Shown here: positions 1 to 13,164 of the stretch, one piece after another
Position numbering within the stretch: position 1 is the first letter of the stretch
Layout: each line of letters opens with the position of its first letter
Source of the DNA: Casuarina equisetifolia
Taxonomy: Eukaryota > Streptophyta > Magnoliopsida > Fagales > Casuarinaceae
Direction of reading: 5' to 3'
DNA: 64,000 bases
Assembly: GCA_028551475.1 (NCBI GenBank)
Contig: CM052358.1
Coordinates: 1,738,501 to 1,802,500, forward strand
Position numbers and translations under genes: made by a program
Notes under the pieces: generated by a model
The model's input: only the letters and a program-made list of their open reading frames with translations
Told to the model about the DNA's origin: nothing
Databases searched by the model: none

Positions 1-1480
1 TTAGTTTATGCAGAGAATCCAACTTTAGAAAGTGCATGAACTGCTAATTTTTTATAGGAAAATAAAGGTGGTCATGATTCCTCTTTTTCTCCCCCTATCT
101 TCTCCAAAACATAATACTGCAAGATATTATGTCAAAATCTAAGAATTTTATTTTTAACCAAGGAGCATATAAAAATATTATCCCTAGAATGCCAGTTCTC
201 TTTCTACGGTCATGTCTTCCTTTGACAAGAGAACATTTTTTTATATAATAATCAGCTTGATACATTCATATCGTTATGTGTTCTACATGGGTAACTTGTC
301 ATGAGGTGGTGCATACACTATTGCAAGATCTCTCAAGTCACAACTGTATTCTATTTTTCAAAGATGAAAAGATTGGTTTTAAAGGGAAGATAGATAGAAG
401 ATCAGAGAGAGGAAAACAATAGGAATAGTGCATAGGTGGTATCCCAAAAGTAGTTTCCTCTCTCCTTGTGAAGAAATTCACTTCCATGGCTACCCAAACA
501 CAACCAACCGATCCATAATAATTAAAGCCTAAACCTCTTAAAGCATCTATTCAAAGTTCACACTCATCAATGGGGCATAGTAGACTCTGCTCTTCTTTCT
601 TCCCACTTTCTCTCTATATATCCATGTCATTTCAATCATCTGTGTGCAGCTGATTAATGACCTCGACTACTCTAGCAAATGGAAGAACATTCCTATCAGA
701 ACTGCATGCTCGCCACAAAAGCACACCAAATTCTTAGAAGATTGGCAGCTATATTCAATTTGTCACCAGTCAAAAATTTGATTCTCAGAAACAGTGATGT
801 TTATTCCATTTAGAACTTGGGAGAAAGGCTGTCCATGTTCGTGTGTGTGTGTGTGTGTACACATAAGAAACTTTTATCACACCATTGGAGCATTCTATAA
901 CTACTACACCGCACCTCAAGATGCATCCACAGGAAAAAACCATATAGCTGACACATACATAAGCAGTAAATGATAGAGATGGTATATAGAGAAAAGCACA
1001 AGAAAAGAAACACCATTTCCATCCCAAACAACATACCTGTGAACTTTGCAGATGCCACAGTTTTAAGAAGTACCTTCAACACTTGCGGAATGGTACTGCA
1101 CGTTGTTTCTTAAAAGTAAATGGCCAGAACAAGAAAACAATTGGGAAAGTGTAACCAATACACAACAGCACATACCTATCAGGTGAAGACTTGTCAATAG
1201 AACTTCAAATCATGTTCAGAATACCTGTACAGAGCACAACATTTGTACCACCATCTAAACCAGTATCCCCCTCCAAATGAACCTATGCAATGAGTTTCTG
1301 TAGTCATTGAAAGTGAACAGAATAAGTTAATAATATAAATGCAGTAAATGCATGCATTGAAGATTTGGTGCCCAAATTAAACAGCAATATCAAACCACAG
1401 AATCCATCGCACCAAGAGGGCCTTATTCTTCCCCTGTGCCTTATGTAAGGATCTGACAAAAAAGCAACCTTCTATAGAAT
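1..1480. other. No recognisable gene; AT-rich, possible minus-strand exon debris
   Basis: No convincing gene is visible. A GT dinucleotide microsatellite lies at 841-858. Short minus-strand open stretches near 1030-1080 and 1195-1265 are bounded by plausible splice sites and could be further exons of the VPS13-like gene to the right, but I recognise no domain in them. Confidence 0.4.
841..858. repeat. (GT)9 microsatellite
   Basis: Nine uninterrupted GT units. Confidence 0.95.
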
Positions 1481-1482
1481 AC

Positions 1483-2362
1483 CTATGCTTCCATTAAATC
1501 CCAAACATCCGCTACCATCGCAATTGTCCTAGAAAGGCACTGAAACACAAAATGCATATGGCAGGATTTGATTTTAATAATAAAAATGAAAACAAAGAGA
1601 TTAAGCTGCAGAATAGTTGGACTAAAAGGTTTGTGTTTCCTCAATGGCATTAAGTTGTTGCCTGAACCACGAAGGGAATTGGAAACAATAAGTTGAGCTA
1701 AACATATACCTACTTCTGCAACCAATATCACCACTTAAATTTGTCATGGTGGATTAAGATGCTACGACTTAAATGACCATTGTGTCTCGATAAGGTATTG
1801 GAGGCCAATAAATTAAAGCATAGCCATTTCAAGGAAAATTCTTGCACGACAAGTATTACATCTTGCCAAATGAAAATCCCAATACTTTAGCAACAATATC
1901 CCACATCCTCAAAACATACATTTAGGAATGATATGAAATCTAAGTCATCTCAAAAACACCCTTAATAATCTCTTTCAGGCGGAGAACTAATCCTTGAAGC
2001 ACAAGATATAAAACATCAAAGTATACCTCAATAGAGATTTTTCAAGGTTCAAGTTAAGCCACCCAGTTGATTTCAGTTGTATATCTGTCGTTATGAAGCT
2101 GTTTAGTAAAGCATTCATCTCAGTTTTTCTAGCCACAACCATCTGAAACTGCCAAGGCTCAATATAAGGCTCCCACAGCACCTTCAACCTTCATACACAG
2201 TAAAACAGCCATTAGCCTGTCATCTATTTGGAAAAAAAATAAAGAGATTCTGATGCTAAGTGATCATATACCTTGTGAATGTTATTGTAGTTGACTTGAA
2301 ATTCAGCATTGAATGAAGCATCAATGTTGTTTTCAGTCACGTCAGCATACAAGATGATATTC
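1483..2362 (-). pseudogene. VPS13-like lipid-transfer protein, exon fragment
   Basis: Three minus-strand exons can be chained by GT-AG sites: about 2362-2272, 2181-2027 and 1528-1483. They read NIILYADVTENNIDASFNAE, then VLWEPYIEPWQFQMVVARK and ALLNSFITTDIQLKSTGW, then RTIAMVADVWDLMEA. The order 'WEP-EPW-F', 'ALLNS--TDI-LKST--LN-N-ES' and a closing 'AWDLM'-like segment is what I recall from the large plant VPS13 proteins, which bridge membrane contact sites and carry lipids. The first exon boundary is uncertain, with a TAA just upstream in the same frame. The last exon ends in an in-frame TAG directly before a donor. No N-terminal chorein domain is in the window. A broken fragment is more likely than a working gene; the family call is tentative. 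Confidence 0.45.
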
Positions 2363-2399
2363 CTCAAAAGAAATTGCAAAAAGGTCCATTACAACTCCA

Positions 2400-4900
2400 C
2401 TGCACGAAAGCAAGTAGAAATTATTAGCAACATCAAGTAGACTGAGTAAGAGCCAGCTATTTAATATCAAATGAAAGCTATAAAATATTTGGTAGAGCAG
2501 GAAAGATCAATGATAACTCTATTTTTATAGAGTTATTTTATCTAATTTAAGTAATAAATAATTTAATGCTTGTGAGAAAATATTTGAATTCCTTTTTATT
2601 TATTTAAATTTATTTTGTTTATATCGCATAAGGAGGCATGGAGAAAAGGACAATCATGGAGAACATGATAGTTATTATATGGCAAAATATGATCAAAATA
2701 TTAAGATAAAAAAAAAATCAAAATAGGCTTGGGCTTTGGATGATTGTTATTAGGTTTTCTAAATAATTAGAAAATTTAGTCATGTTAAGAGTTCAAAATC
2801 TAATTATCTTGGGTCTCCAAAACCCATTTCTATTTGGATAGGAGATAAGTCTAAACCCTATACCCTATTTAAGATAAAAGAATAGGCAAAAGAGAGAAGA
2901 GGAGGAAATTTAATCCAACTCAAGAGAGAGACTAGGAATTCAAGTTTTCTTGAAAAAAAGACAAAAAAGGTGACATATTTCTTGTTCTTTGATTCAAGAT
3001 ACCTTGTTTAATTTATATTATTGTTCTTCATTATTATGTCATTATGTTTTAGTTTACTTTTGTTAGAACTATGATATAACCTAATTATAATGTTATGAAT
3101 CTTATGATTGTTATGTTTTGCAAGATATTTTGTTTATGAGAAATTACATATTACTATGTTTAATGTTTTTAAGTGATTAACTACTACTTAAATGATCTGA
3201 TTTGCATGTTTGAGACTGACAAGAGATGATATGTAGTTATTTCTTGTAATGTATAATTATAAATTAGATATGGACAAACATATATTATATTGCTTGTGTG
3301 GCTTTTAATATAAACCATGAATATTCATAGATCTTAATGCATTTAGTTTGTTTCAATTTATATATAGACATATAGTAAATTAATAAGCTAAATAAGTTTA
3401 CTATACCTAGACATAGGATAATGAATAAATTAAGAGATTCTACCATCACATGAGCATTATAACTCTTGTAGGCATAGATAATCGAAATTCATATCTAGTA
3501 GTTATGGTGAAATCAAATGCTCTAACATGTTTAGTGTATTTAGTTTTTTTAAATTTAGTTAGCTAATTTATCATTTATCATTTAGATTTGTTAGATAAAT
3601 TTTAAAAGTTATTCACCGTTAATAATTAGATGGTCTAGTAATCACCAATCTATATAGGAGGATATCTTTCTCATCATTATATTACTTATTCGACATGTTC
3701 ACTTACATTTAGAATTTCACCAAACAATCAATTTTGTCTTTGTAAAGTGAAAATTGGGCATGAGACTGACTAAAAGCAAGCCCAAAAGTTAACAAAGCAA
3801 GGGACAATATCGGTCTTGAAACAACATCTCTCTTGGAAGCATTTCCTCTAATAAAATAAGCTATTGAAAAGGCTATATATTGGAACTAATGTGGATGATC
3901 ACTATAGGATGGACCTTAGACACTCCAAAAAAAAATTAAGTAGTCAAGAAGGCCAACATGCCCTTCCATCAATTAGTAAAAGTGATGCCTTCCTTAATTG
4001 GGCCTTCAAATGAATTCTACCAAACACAAATTTAGAAGACTCAACTTTAGTTAATTTGAAATGTACACCCCACAAGGAGTAGAATATGCAAAGTGAAACC
4101 CAAAATTTTTGAATCATACTAAATCTCGACTTCATCATGCCTATCCTCCATATGATTGCCATTACTCTCAGCCTCCACATCAACCTAATTTATCTAGGAA
4201 AGAGGCCAAGACCAAATACACATGTCCTCACATAGTGCTACCGCACCATATAACTTTTCCATTAGACATTAATTCTATATTTCTTCCATGTATAAAAAAA
4301 TCATATAGTTATACTGTAGAAACTCAACAATAAGTTTCCAATCTCTTTCTTCTTGTGCATTGGATGCAACATTCAACTAGTTTAAGATTCCCTGAAAGAT
4401 TGTTCTCTGACCAATAAAGAGAAGTAAAATATAATCCCAATATTATCTAACCTTACACTTGCAAAATGAAGAGAACTTGAATTATAAACTTAGGCATTAA
4501 GCACTTCATATTCATTTTTGAAGTGCATTCAATAATTTGCTAAATGTTAGACACTAGATCTAAAGTTCTCCCCCTTTAAAGTTTCAAAAACACTAATCTT
4601 TACAATGCCATAAAGCCAATTGTTTCGTTCACAACAAATTTTCAAGTTTGTGCATATTGTGTTAGCATCTTTACATTGAATTGATTCCACTATTGAATCA
4701 CAAGAGAAAGAGAAAGAGTAAAGCATTTTGAAATTACATCACTAAAAAATTTAATACCTTGCAAGATACAATATAAGATGTCACACCTTCACAATTCAAA
4801 TGAAAAGTACATGTTATATTATATAACTCAAAGTCACAGATGAATATCAAAATAATGCCTATATTTACAACAAAACTTGATGCATATTCTAATCTCCAAC
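2400..4900. other. AT-rich gene-free region
   Basis: Very AT-rich DNA with no recognisable gene. Open frames at 3944-4183 (-) and 4109-4333 (+) overlap each other and show no family resemblance. The block at about 2820-3060 has the look of decayed retroelement DNA, but I found no paired LTR or primer-binding site. Confidence 0.5.
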
Positions 4901-4909
4901 CTCACAACC

Positions 4910-7900
4910 ATTTTAACTTTTTCTTATTACCACTAGCTCGTTGATCCATCCATGGCTTTCTTGAACTTCTCATACTACCACTAACTTGTTCATCCATCCA
5001 CATTCTTCTTAAACTTCCCTTAATACTACTAGCGGATGGAAGATAGCCATCTGTCCTATCTTTTGCTAGCCATTATTGAATTTCTTCCAACTCCTTATGA
5101 TATTCTTTCCTCCCTGTTTGCTCCTTTCAATAGGCAACTAACTATTTAATCAGGTTACTTCTTTGGATGAAATACCTTTGCTTTGATCATTCGAAATCGA
5201 TCAAACATCAAATGCATACTTGAATATGATAAAGGTAAAGGATTGTTAAAACAAACACCAACATGCTAGAAATGTCATAAGAAAGAACAATTGCTAAATC
5301 AAGGTAGTGCTAAAGGCAACAAGACTTCAAATTTTGAATTGATCAAATAAATGAAGAAAGAAAACATATTGTAAAGAAATGTAGGTCTTATGTAAGTTGG
5401 ATTCAGTTGGTGATACATTTACAAAAATTAGTGTTTTGGCATTACCACCAAATGAATCACTCATTAACATGGTTAACATGTCCACCTTATAAGGTATGTG
5501 GTCAACACTAGATAATAAGGCATTAATAACCTTCCCAAGCACAAGAAGTGATTGGTTAATTACTTGAGCTTCAGATTGTTGATCCTTAGTAGTGCATGAC
5601 TTATTTGCACTTTTTAAACCAATAAGGTCTATAAAACTTAATTGCATGAAAAATCATATGTTGATCAACATTTAAAAAGTAAGAAATAAAGAAAACTCGA
5701 TAAGGAACCAAGACAAGGCTTCACTCCTCTACATCAAACACTTAAATTTATCTTTCATATATTTGTTACAAAAGATCAAGATAAAGTACATGAACAACCA
5801 CATACGTACACCATAGTTAAAGTGAATAAAGCTGATCATATTGTATATTTCTAGATGAATAAGTTTGGTACCTTTCCTATTGCAATAGACTAATTTTGAA
5901 GGTTGGTACTTTTAATAATAATTGAAAGTATCATGTGAGACCTTGAACTTTCTTTACTCATTTAAGTTTCTGATGTATGCCGTAATATTATTTCTTTTCG
6001 AATAATGCTTTTTAATTCCTTAATTGTTGAAAATGGAACAACAATGACATTCTCCACAATGATTGTATCCTAATATCACAAAATACCTTGATATCAAAAT
6101 AAGCTTTTAAAGATGAATAATATTATTTAACTAGACTAATCATAATCTATAACATTGACCATTTTGTAGACTGAAACACTTCACAATATTTCTTATAAGA
6201 ATATGGATTACAAGGGTACTAGATAATGACACTTACCTTTATATCTTTCTTAATATCCAATTTTAAGCTTTCCACATCCCTTGGTTTAAGAAGATCTATA
6301 AGATCATTAGCATATAGTTCCACTATATATGCATGCACTAATATAAAAATAATGTCAAGTCTAAAACAATATGTGCATATCATATTGTTGGACACTAATT
6401 AGAAACATTATCATGAGGAACATGAAAAGTAAGAGAAATTACCTTTAATGAAAACGTGAATTTCTCACTATTTCATCCTATAATTTTAAATAGTTTTGCT
6501 ATACCTTGGGTAGAAAAGGTATACTTTAAATAAAATTTCTCATTTTCACATTCATATACTATAAATGTCTTTTTAGAACTAGTTTGACCATAAGAAAATA
6601 TGCACACATTATTATACCTACTTATTATGGATTGCACCAAATATTATGTATCAATAACAAAAGCATAACACATAATTACTAATTGTATATGACACACTAC
6701 ATATATGCAAGAATATTAATCAGCTGATATACAAAGTGATGACGTATTTAAATGAAATCAAACTTGCCTTTGCACCCTCAAACACGTCTTCTTGGGTAAC
6801 ACTTCTATTAAATATAGTCATATACATGCTACCTAGCTTCACCACCTTTCCATGGATGTTCAACTATGAACTCATCTAGTCTCGTAAGTATATCTCTTTT
6901 TCCTTCAACAATTTATTTTTCACTTAGGAGTCTTTGTCAATAAAAAACTCTAATCTTGCCTTTCATATCTAAAATGTATCAAAAGGAACATATTTGTCAT
7001 GTTATTGATATAGATTTTTTTACATAAACAAAAAGAAAGACCATTATTTATGTCAAAAATGCACTCCATTTCAAAAGTTTAAAATATACTAACCTTCAAT
7101 TGTACTAAAATAACACTTTCTCAAGACTTGTTCCTCCTTATAGAGCATTTCCAACTCAACTAATTGTTAAGCCCTTTGCATCTTTGAAATGTTAGCATTA
7201 TTAAAGTCCTAAGTACAAAAGAAAAGGAATAAGCTAAATCTACTTAAATGAAAATACACTCATATGAATTGAGTCCTAAATATGGTGATAAAATTAGACT
7301 AAATACAAAAACATAAGAATTGGGAAGGAGATCAAAGTATCAAACCTCTTTCATTTCTCTCAATTCCTCTAATTCCTTTAAACAAACACCAACAACTCTC
7401 ATCTTAAAGTAAATAGTATAATCTTTATAACCAACTTAAGCAAGGTCTTGAAACCCGATAATGTGTAGATATGCCCTTGAAACTAAGTTGAAAGCATGAA
7501 CCTATGGGCAAATGAGAAAAATAAATAACTATAGAGTACATGGAAGGCCACATGTGCAAATGCTTTCCAATATTTGTGAATGAAAATTGTAACTTAAGAC
7601 TTACTCCCATCTTATTAATGCCTATACTTATATGCTTTGACAGAAGTCCAGTAGTATTCATCAATCTTGTAAGCACTATAGCAAATTGAATTTTCACGAG
7701 GAAATGTTCTCAATATATGCTGGAACTTCTGTTTGGCCTTATCTTTTGTCAAATGATTCTAGCACAATTAAGGAAATAGAGATAATTAGAAAAGATAACA
7801 TAAAAAATTACAAAAATTCTAAACATTATTTTACTTTGAGGCAAGGAATTTCACACTTTAATTCTTACCATAGCATTGTAATAAAAGAGAATATTTAATC

Positions 7901-8520
7901 TTCATTCCCACTTTGTTTGTATCATGTCAATTTGTTTTGGTACAAATTACTCCAAAAGTGAATTCTAATCATTGTAATAATTTATTTTGAAAGGTAAAAA
8001 ACTATTAGAATACAAATTGATGTATAAAAGCATGGAAATCATCTTTTTTTGAAACTGAAGACAGGTTAAGCATTATAAAAGCATAAATGACAAAGGAATG
8101 AAAGGGCAAATAAAATGAAGTAAGATAAAGTAACAAAAACACTTATGTGTAAGATTCAAGGTTATCATCATATCCAATCTCAACAAAAATTAACAATGCA
8201 AACAACTCCATAATATCCATTCCTTTAACATGATACTTGCCCCTTGATATATAATTGGATCGTAAATACAAGAGTATAGTCAAACTACTCCTTTCATTGA
8301 TAAAGCAACATTTAATGCTTAAGAGAGCAAAAAAGCACTTTCATCATGTTGACCAATAAACTTCAAAATGAGCAACACTAATAACTTAAATAACACATTA
8401 CTACTTCATCATATGACAATTGTGCATACATTGGATTTTCCATTACTTCACCTAACTCAAAGTAGGTGGCTTTGATCTCCACAACTTCAATCCTGAGACA
8501 ATTAATTGAAGAGCTTTAAG
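4910..8520 (-). pseudogene. KCBP-type kinesin-14 pseudogene, copy A (FERM joined to motor)
   Basis: Broken exons of a kinesin-like calmodulin-binding protein (KIN14E/ZWICHEL type), a minus-end microtubule motor with MyTH4-FERM tail, coiled coil and C-terminal motor. Reading 3' to 5' on the plus strand: neck 'KELEEIQ' near 5080-5110; motor exon 5327-5647 with SFIDLIG, EAQVINQSLLVLGKVINALL, HIPYK and NAKTLIFVNVSPTESNL; 'VELYANDLIDLLKPRD' near 6260-6330; a degraded P-loop GQTSSKKTF near 6580 (family GQTGSGKT); 'FIVEHPWKGGEAR' near 6840-6880; 'AELE-LYKEEQVLRK'-like neck at 7110-7190; FERM pieces 'HILRTFPRENSI' near 7690-7735, 'HISIGINKMG' near 7610-7640, 'LLIFVEIGYDDNLESYT' near 8150-8200 and 'EVMENPMYAQLSYD' near 8405-8450. 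Stops and frameshifts interrupt several exons. The central coiled coil is absent, so FERM abuts motor. Confidence 0.8.
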
Positions 8521-9224
8521 AGTCTAATCTAGGGTATATATGTTCATAACACTAATTCAAGAGTCTAATCAAGTAAAGCAAGCATATATGTATGGCCTAA
8601 TTTTAGATAAAACACTAATTCATATTCAACATGGCCATAAAAATAAATATTCACAATAATATGGAACCAAAATCATCCTTATATTGCACATTCAAACTTA
8701 AAAATGAATACAAATATTTAGTAATATCAATATTGTGACTTGAGGATGCCTTAAAAAATTTTCAAAAACTATCTAGAGGCCTATAAATTTTCCATATGAG
8801 AAGTAATATCAAATTTTAGGTTTAAAAGGCCTCCCACGTGCCCCTTATGTGCTTATGAGAACCTACGTTGGTAAACCCAGTTTTAACTCGCTAGTTCATG
8901 CCATAGAGACTGATTATGAGCCTAAGTTTAACTTTAGCATGTGTGTTGACACATGCCCGACCCACGACTAATAAAATGACCGAACACAAGCTTTATATGG
9001 GCGGTCATCAGCCACAAACTTAATTCTGACCTATTTAGGTTGAGTTGACTTGCCTTCGGTTTAGCCTCCAATGGTGGCTACTAGTAGAACCCGTGACACC
9101 ATTACCAAAGGTGGTGTTGATTTTGTGATTCAACACCTCTAGGTGCCAAGTTTGGCCTAAAGTCACTGGTCTAACTCTGGGAATTATTACTAGCACATTA
9201 AAGACATCTATTTGTTCCATCATA
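8166..9224. repeat. Unit 1 of a ~1.05-kb direct tandem repeat (KCBP FERM segment plus flank)
   Basis: This block, beginning at the 'catatccaatctcaacaaaa' motif, recurs immediately downstream (9225-10262) with scattered substitutions. Its right third (8820-9224) is less AT-rich, shows no KCBP homology, and may be an older insertion carried along. Confidence 0.85.
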
Positions 9225-10262
9225 TCCAATCTCAGCAAAAATCAACAATGCAAACAACTTCATAATATCCATCCCTCCAACATGATACTTGCCCTTTGTT
9301 ATATAATAGGATTGTAACTACAAGAGTATAGTCAAACTACTCCTTTCATTGATAAAGCAACATTTGATGCTTAAGAGAGCAAAAAAGCACTTTCATCATG
9401 TTGACCAATAAACTTCAAAATGAGCAACACTAATAACTTAAATAACACATTACTTACTTCATCATATGACAATTGTGCATACATTGGATTTTCCATTACT
9501 TCATCTGACTCAAAGTAGGTGGCTTTGATCTCCACAACTTCAATCCTGAGACAATTAATTGAAGAGCTTTAGGAGTCTAATCTAGGGTATATATGTTCAC
9601 AACACTAATTTAGAAGTCTAATCAAGTAAAGTAAGCATATATGTATGGCCTAGTTTTAGATAAAACACTAATTCATATTCAACATGGCCATAAAAATAAA
9701 TATTCATAATAATATAGAATCAAAATCATCCTTATATTGCACATTCAAACTTAAAAATGAATACAAATATTTATTAATATCAATATTGTGACTAAAAGAT
9801 GCCTTAAAAAATTTTCAAAAACTATTTAAAGGCTTATAAATTCTTCATATGAGAATTAGGATCAAATTTAGGCTTAAAAGGCCTCCCACACGCCCCCCAT
9901 GTGCCTCTAAGAACCTCTGTTGGTAAACCTAATTCTAACTCACCAGTTTACACTGGAGAGACTAATTATCAGCCCAAGTTTGACTTTAGCATGTGTATTA
10001 ACACATAGTTGACCCACGACCAACAAAATGACCGAACACATGCTTTATATGGGCAGTCATCAGCCATAAACTTGATTTTGACCTGTTAGGGTCGAGTCGA
10101 CCTGCCTCCAATTTGGCCTCCAATGGTGGCTACTACTAAAACCCATGACACCATTACTAAAGGTAGTGTTGATTTTGTGATTCGACACTTTTAGGTGCCA
10201 AGTTTGGCCTAAAGTCGCTAGTCTAAATCTAGGAATTACTAATAGCACATTAAAGACATCCG
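9225..10262 (-). pseudogene. KCBP FERM fragment, tandem copy (unit 2 of the repeat)
   Basis: Direct repeat of 8166-9224. On the minus strand it again encodes FERM pieces, including ESDEVMENPMYAQLSYD near 9465-9510, which is closer to the family form than the same segment in unit 1. It ends abruptly at about 10262, where the C-terminal end of KCBP copy B starts, marking a rearrangement junction. It cannot make a protein alone. Confidence 0.75.
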
Positions 10263-12109
10263 TTTATCCCATCTCTTATTGGCCGTCCTTAAATTTCTTC
10301 CAACTCCTCATGATCTTCTTTCCTCCCTACTTGCTCCTTCCAATAAGCAACCAACTTTTTTAATTATGTTATTTCTTTAGATGAAATATCTTTGTTTGGA
10401 TCATTCACAATTGATTGAATTTTAGATGCATACTTGAATATGATAAAGGCAAAGGATTGTTAAATCAAACACCCAAATGTCGAAAATGTCATAGTAAAAA
10501 ATAATTGCTAAATCAAGGTAGTGTTAAAGGCAACAAGACTTCAAATTTTGAATTGACCAAATAAATGAAGAAAGAAAACATACCATAAAAACTTGTAGGT
10601 CTCATGTAAGTTGGATTCAACTAGTGATACATTTATGAACACTAGTGTTTTGGCATTACCACTAAGTGAATCACTCAATAACATGGTTAACTTGTCATCC
10701 CTATAAGGTATGTAGTCAACACCAAATGATAATGCACTAATAACATTCCCAAGCGTAAAAAATGATCGATTGATGCTTCGAGCTTCCAAATATTGACCCT
10801 TAGAAATGCATGACTTCTTCACACTTTCTAAACTAGCAAGATCCACAAAAGTTAATTGCATGATAAATTATATGTTGGTCAACACTTAAAAAGTAAGAAA
10901 TAAAGAAAACTCAACAAGCAACTAAGACAAGGCTTCACCCCTTTACATCAAACACTTAAATTTATCTTTCATACATTTTCTATAAAAGATTAAGACAAAG
11001 TACATGAACAACCACATACATATACCTTAGCCAAAGTGCATAAGGCTAATTTTTATCATATATTCCTAGATGAATAAGTTTGGTACCTTTCCTATTATAA
11101 TAAACTGAGTTTGACAGTTAGTACTTTCAATAACAATTGAAAGTATCATAAGAGATCTTGAACTTTCTTTACTCATTTGAGTTTCTAATGTATGTCGTAC
11201 TTTGATTCCTCTTTAAATAATGCTTTTCAATTCCCTAATTGTTGAAATGGAACAACAATCACATTCTCCATAAAGATCATACCTTAATATCACAAAATAC
11301 CTTGACATCAACAAAAGCTTTTAAAGATGAACAATATTATTTAACTAGACCAATTATAATCCATAACATTGACCATTTTATAGATTGAAACTCTTTATAA
11401 TATTTCTTATAAGAACATAGATTACAAAGGTACTAGATAATGACATCTACCTATGAATCTTTCTTAATATCCAATTTTAAGTGTTTCGCATCTCTTGGTT
11501 TAAGAAGATCTATAAGACCATTAGCATATAATTCCACCATATATGCCCGCACTAATACAAAAATAATGTCAAGTTTAAGACAATATGTGCATGTCATATT
11601 GTTAGACGCTAATTAGAAACATTATCATGAGGAACAGGAAAAGTAAGAGAAATTACCTTCAATGAAAATGAGAATTTCTTGTTATTTCATTCTATAATTT
11701 TAAATAATTCTACTATACCTTGAGTAAAAAGTTCAGGATCATTTTTAGATCCATATACTATAAATGTCTTTTCAGAACCAGTTTAACCATAAACAAATAT
11801 GCATACATTATACCCACCCATTATGAATTGCACAAAATATTGCGTATCAATAACAAAAGTATAAACATAATTACTAATTATATATGAAACACTACATATA
11901 GGCAAGAATATTAATGCTGAGATTCAAAGTGATGATGTATTTGAATGGAATCAAACTTGCCTTTACATCCTCAAACATGTCTTCTTGAGTAGCACTTCCA
12001 TTAAATACACAGTTGTACATGTTACATAGCTTCACCACCTTTTATGGATGTTCAATTGTGAACTCATCTAGTCTCATAAGTATATCTCTTTTTCCTTTAA
12101 CAATTTTTT

Positions 12110-13150
12110 TTTTTCATTTAAGGGTCTCCATTGACCAAAAACTCTAATCTTGCCTTTCATATCTAAAATGTATCAAAAAAAAGCATATTGGTCATGTTAT
12201 TGATAGAGATTCTTTTACACAAACACATATCAAAAAGCTGAAATATGAAAAGATATTAGAAGAAATGATATATGAACTTGAAAAGAAGAAAGTTAAAGAG
12301 GTAGTACTTATTTACAATTAGAATTGGTTGTTAAGAACTTCTTTTGTTTTCATAGGTTTAATAATTCACATATGCTCTAATTAATGAAATGTAGATAGCA
12401 AAAAGAAAGACCATTATTTATGTTGAAAATGAACTCCATTTCAAAGGTTTTAAAATATCCCAACCTTTAATTGTATTAAAATAACATTTTCTTAAAACTT
12501 GTTCCTCCTTGTAGAGTACTTCTAACTCAGCTAATTATTAAGCCCTTTTCATCTTTGAAATGACAACATTATTGAAGTCCTAGGTGTAAGTGGAAAGTAA
12601 TAAGCTAAATGTACTTAAATGAAAATACACTTATATGAATCAATGCCTAAATATGGTGATAAAATTAAACTAAATACAAAAACATAAGAATTGGGAAGGA
12701 TATTAAAAGTATCAAACCTCTTTCATTTCTCCCAATTCCTCTAATTCCTTTGGATTATTTTGCAACTCTTGTTTGACCCCCTCAAGCTTTGTTTCAAGTT
12801 CAAGCACTTGAAGCTTCATGACTTCACATTCTTACTCAAAGCTTTTCTTAAGACATTCTATCTATATTTCATTAACTAAAGCATATGTGAATTGTTAAAC
12901 CTATGAAAGTAAAAAAAAGTTACTAACAACCAATTCTAATTGTAAATAAGTACTACCTTTTTTACTTTCTTCTTTTCAAGTTCATATATCTTTTCTTCTA
13001 ATATCTTTTCATATTTCAGCTTCTTGATATTATCTTTTGCATGCAACTCCTCACTATGAAGTTTTAACTCATCTTAAAGCTTTTCTAACAAGTGCATTGA
13101 GCACCACCCATAATCAAACTTCGTTTATCCATCATATAGAAAAATGATTA
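12110..13150. repeat. Direct tandem duplication unit 1 inside KCBP copy B
   Basis: Block starting with the 'gggtctccat' motif and running through the neck and coiled-coil exons; it is repeated at about 13165-14040. Unit 1 is longer because it holds an inverted insert at about 12235-12400. Confidence 0.8.
12238..12400 (+). repeat. Inverted copy of a KCBP coiled-coil exon (arm 1 of an inverted repeat)
   Basis: This stretch is the near-perfect reverse complement of about 12857-13020. It includes the coding piece for 'YELEKKK' and the adjoining intron. It is the only KCBP segment I see on the plus strand in this cluster. Confidence 0.85.
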
Positions 13151-13164
13151 TATTTATAAAATTT

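Noticed and set aside
2640..3740. Possible LTR retrotransposon
   Set aside because: No second LTR, no primer-binding site and no gag/pol remnants could be seen.
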